The notes under the pieces are model-generated. The model worked only from the letters and a program-made list of their open reading frames with translations. It was not told where the DNA came from and searched no databases. Shown piece after piece: positions 13,546 through 15,237 of a stretch of 15,237 nucleotides of DNA. Position 1 is the first letter of the stretch. Each line of letters begins with the position of its first letter. The stretch is from NCBI GenBank assembly GCA_964522445.1, contig CAZFUY010000076.1, positions 1 through 15,237 of the forward strand, read 5' to 3'. The position numbers and the translations under genes were made by a program. Source of the stretch: CAZFUY01 sp964522445 (GTDB lineage Bacteria; Pseudomonadota; Gammaproteobacteria; SZUA-229).

Positions 13546-15237
13546 GTGACCATTAAATTACGCAATGTTGCCATTATCGCCCACGTTGACCATGGCAAGA
13601 CAACACTGGTTGATGAATTGCTGAAGCAATCCGGCACTGTAGATACTCGTGTTGAAATGGAAACCTGCGTTATGGATTCCAATGATCAGGAAAAAGAGCG
13701 TGGCATCACCATTCTTGCTAAAAATACAGCCATTAAATGGAATGACTACCGTATCAATATCGTAGACACCCCGGGACACGCTGATTTTGGTGGTGAAGTA
13801 GAGCGCGTATTGTCTATGGTTGATTCAGTATTGTTACTGGTCGATGCGCAGGAAGGCCCTATGCCGCAAACACGTTTTGTGACTCAGAAAGCTTTTAATA
13901 TGGGCTTTAAGCCGATTGTGGTTATCAATAAAGTAGATAAACCTGCTGCACGTGCTGACTGGGCACTGGATCAGACATTTGAGTTATTTGATCAACTGGG
14001 CGCGACTGACGAGCAATTAGATTTCCCTGTTATATATGCCTCAGGTCTGGGTGGTTTTGCCAGCCTGGATGACAAGGTCACAGAAGGCGATATGACACCA
14101 TTACTTGAAGCCATTATCGAGCATGTACCTGCGCCGGATGTCGATGCAGAAGCGCCATTCCAGATGCAGGTAAGTGCGCTGGATTACAACTCATATGTGG
14201 GTGTTATTGGCATTGGTCGTATTAAGCAGGGCAAAGTTAAGCGTAACCAGGCACTGAGTCTGATTGATCATGAAGGTAAGGTTCGTAACGGCGTACGCAT
14301 GCAACAGATACTGGGCTTTCATGGTCTGGAACGTATTGAAGTAGAAGAAGTGCAGGCGGGCGATATTGTCTGCTTTAATGGCATCGATAAATTAAATATT
14401 TCAGATACGCTTTGTGATCCAGAAAATATTGAAGCAATGCCGGCACTGTCAGTGGATGAGCCAACCCTGAGCATGACTTTCCAGGTTAATAATGGCCCAC
14501 TATCAGGCAATGATGGAAAATTTGTAACCTCGCGTAATATTTCAGATCGTCTGGATCAGGAGCTGATTCATAATGTGGCGCTGAAAGTAGAGCCGGGTGA
14601 AACTGGTGATAAATTCCGTGTTTCAGGCCGTGGTGAGCTACATTTATCCGTACTTATCGAATCTATGCGACGCGAAGGTTTTGAATTGTGTGTAGGCCGT
14701 CCAGAAGTTGTCATTAAGGAGATTGATGGCAAACTGTGTGAGCCATATGAACAGCTTACAGTTGATGTGCCCGATGATTCTCAGGGTGCTGTAATGGAAC
14801 AACTGGGTTTACGTAAAGGCGAGCTAAAAGACATGGTGCCCGATGGTAAAGGTCGTGTTCGTCTGGATTACATTATCCCAACACGTGGCCTGATTGGTTT
14901 CCGTACAGAATTTTTAACGGCAACAGCGGGTAACGGCCTGCTATATAACATATTTGATAGCTATGGTCCCAAGCTAAATGTGGAAATTGGCCAACGCAGC
15001 AAAGGCGTGTTGATTTCAAATGGTGCAGGCAAGGCATTGTCTTATTCAATATATAACCTTCAGGAGCGTGGCAAGATGTTCCTGTCTCACGGCGATGAAG
15101 TATATGAAGGTATGCTGGTAGGTATTCATGCGCGAGACAACGATCTTGTGGTTAACCCACTTAAAGGCAAGCAGCTAACCAATGTTCGTGCATCAGGTAC
15201 AGATGAAGCCTTAACCCTGACCACGCCTATTAGAATG
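13546..15237 (+). CDS. typA: TypA/BipA ribosome-associated GTPase, 3'-truncated by window edge
   Basis: This translational GTPase binds the ribosome in a factor-like manner and supports 50S assembly and stress or cold adaptation. The frame is open to the right edge for 564 codons; the family is about 605 residues, so roughly 40 are missing. The start is GTG (VTIKLRNVAIIAHVDHGKTT), preceded by GGA about 10 bp upstream, and aligns with the E. coli start MIEKLRN. GTPase motifs are complete: G1 AHVDHGKT (12-19), G2 within QEKERGITI, G3 DTPGHADFGG, G4 NKVD. The EF-G-like domain II (from about FQMQVSALDYN), domain III, domain V (GRPEVVIKEIDG region) and the start of the BipA-specific C-terminal domain follow (RGLIGFRTEFLTATAGNG, RSKGVLISNGAGKAL). 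No frameshift is seen. It is probably monocistronic from the TATAAT promoter. Confidence 0.97.
   Translation, partial: MTIKLRNVAIIAHVDHGKTTLVDELLKQSGTVDTRVEMETCVMDSNDQEKERGITILAKNTAIKWNDYRINIVDTPGHADFGGEVERVLSMVDSVLLLVDAQEGPMPQTRFVTQKAFNMGFKPIVVINKVDKPAARADWALDQTFELFDQLGATDEQLDFPVIYASGLGGFASLDDKVTEGDMTPLLEAIIEHVPAPDVDAEAPFQMQVSALDYNSYVGVIGIGRIKQGKVKRNQALSLIDHEGKVRNGVRMQQILGFHGLERIEVEEVQAGDIVCFNGIDKLNISDTLCDPENIEAMPALSVDEPTLSMTFQVNNGPLSGNDGKFVTSRNISDRLDQELIHNVALKVEPGETGDKFRVSGRGELHLSVLIESMRREGFELCVGRPEVVIKEIDGKLCEPYEQLTVDVPDDSQGAVMEQLGLRKGELKDMVPDGKGRVRLDYIIPTRGLIGFRTEFLTATAGNGLLYNIFDSYGPKLNVEIGQRSKGVLISNGAGKALSYSIYNLQERGKMFLSHGDEVYEGMLVGIHARDNDLVVNPLKGKQLTNVRASGTDEALTLTTPIRM

Noticed and set aside
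13464..13779. Minus-strand reading frames over the start of typA
   Set aside because: They are antisense shadows of the typA GTPase domain and its promoter.

Overview
The window looks like a gammaproteobacterial chromosome of moderate to low GC (about 40% by eye). The evidence is a conserved comM-ubiK-glnK-amtB neighbourhood, UbiK itself (mostly a gammaproteobacterial protein), a tRNA-Arg(CCG) gene with encoded CCA that closely resembles E. coli argX, and a typical TypA/BipA. I cannot name the genus.

Layout. (1) Positions 1-2590 are accessory DNA: the 3' part of a type I restriction hsdR gene (+) running up to a truncated phage-type integrase (-) that sits 74 bp from the 3' end of a tRNA-Arg(CCG) gene (-). 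This looks like one end of a decayed genomic island. (2) Positions 2588-7250 are core: tRNA-Arg, comM and ubiK on the minus strand, and a divergent TorF-family porin-glnK-amtB operon on the plus strand. The 270-bp divergent region has a near-consensus sigma-54 promoter, an exact IHF consensus and two NtrC-type dyads in the usual enhancer order. The porin is therefore probably part of the nitrogen-limitation response together with the PII protein and the ammonium channel. The operon ends in a strong terminator followed by a 51-bp tandem repeat. (3) Positions 7432-8107 hold a small exported DUF4124 protein and a bidirectional terminator. (4) Positions 8108-12004 hold two tandem minus-strand DUF1631-family genes. 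They are paralogues, and the upstream one lacks about 300 N-terminal residues. A 370-bp hairpin-rich gap precedes them. (5) Positions 12375-13244 encode an HDOD/HD-domain signalling protein (-), divergent from typA (+), which begins with GTG at 13546 and runs off the right edge.

The best-supported regulatory observation is the Ntr-type control region of the porin-glnK-amtB operon. The least explained parts are the DUF1631 pair with its structured upstream region, and the two overlapping hairpins between the porin gene and glnK. No CRISPR array, complete insertion sequence, rRNA or replication origin was seen.
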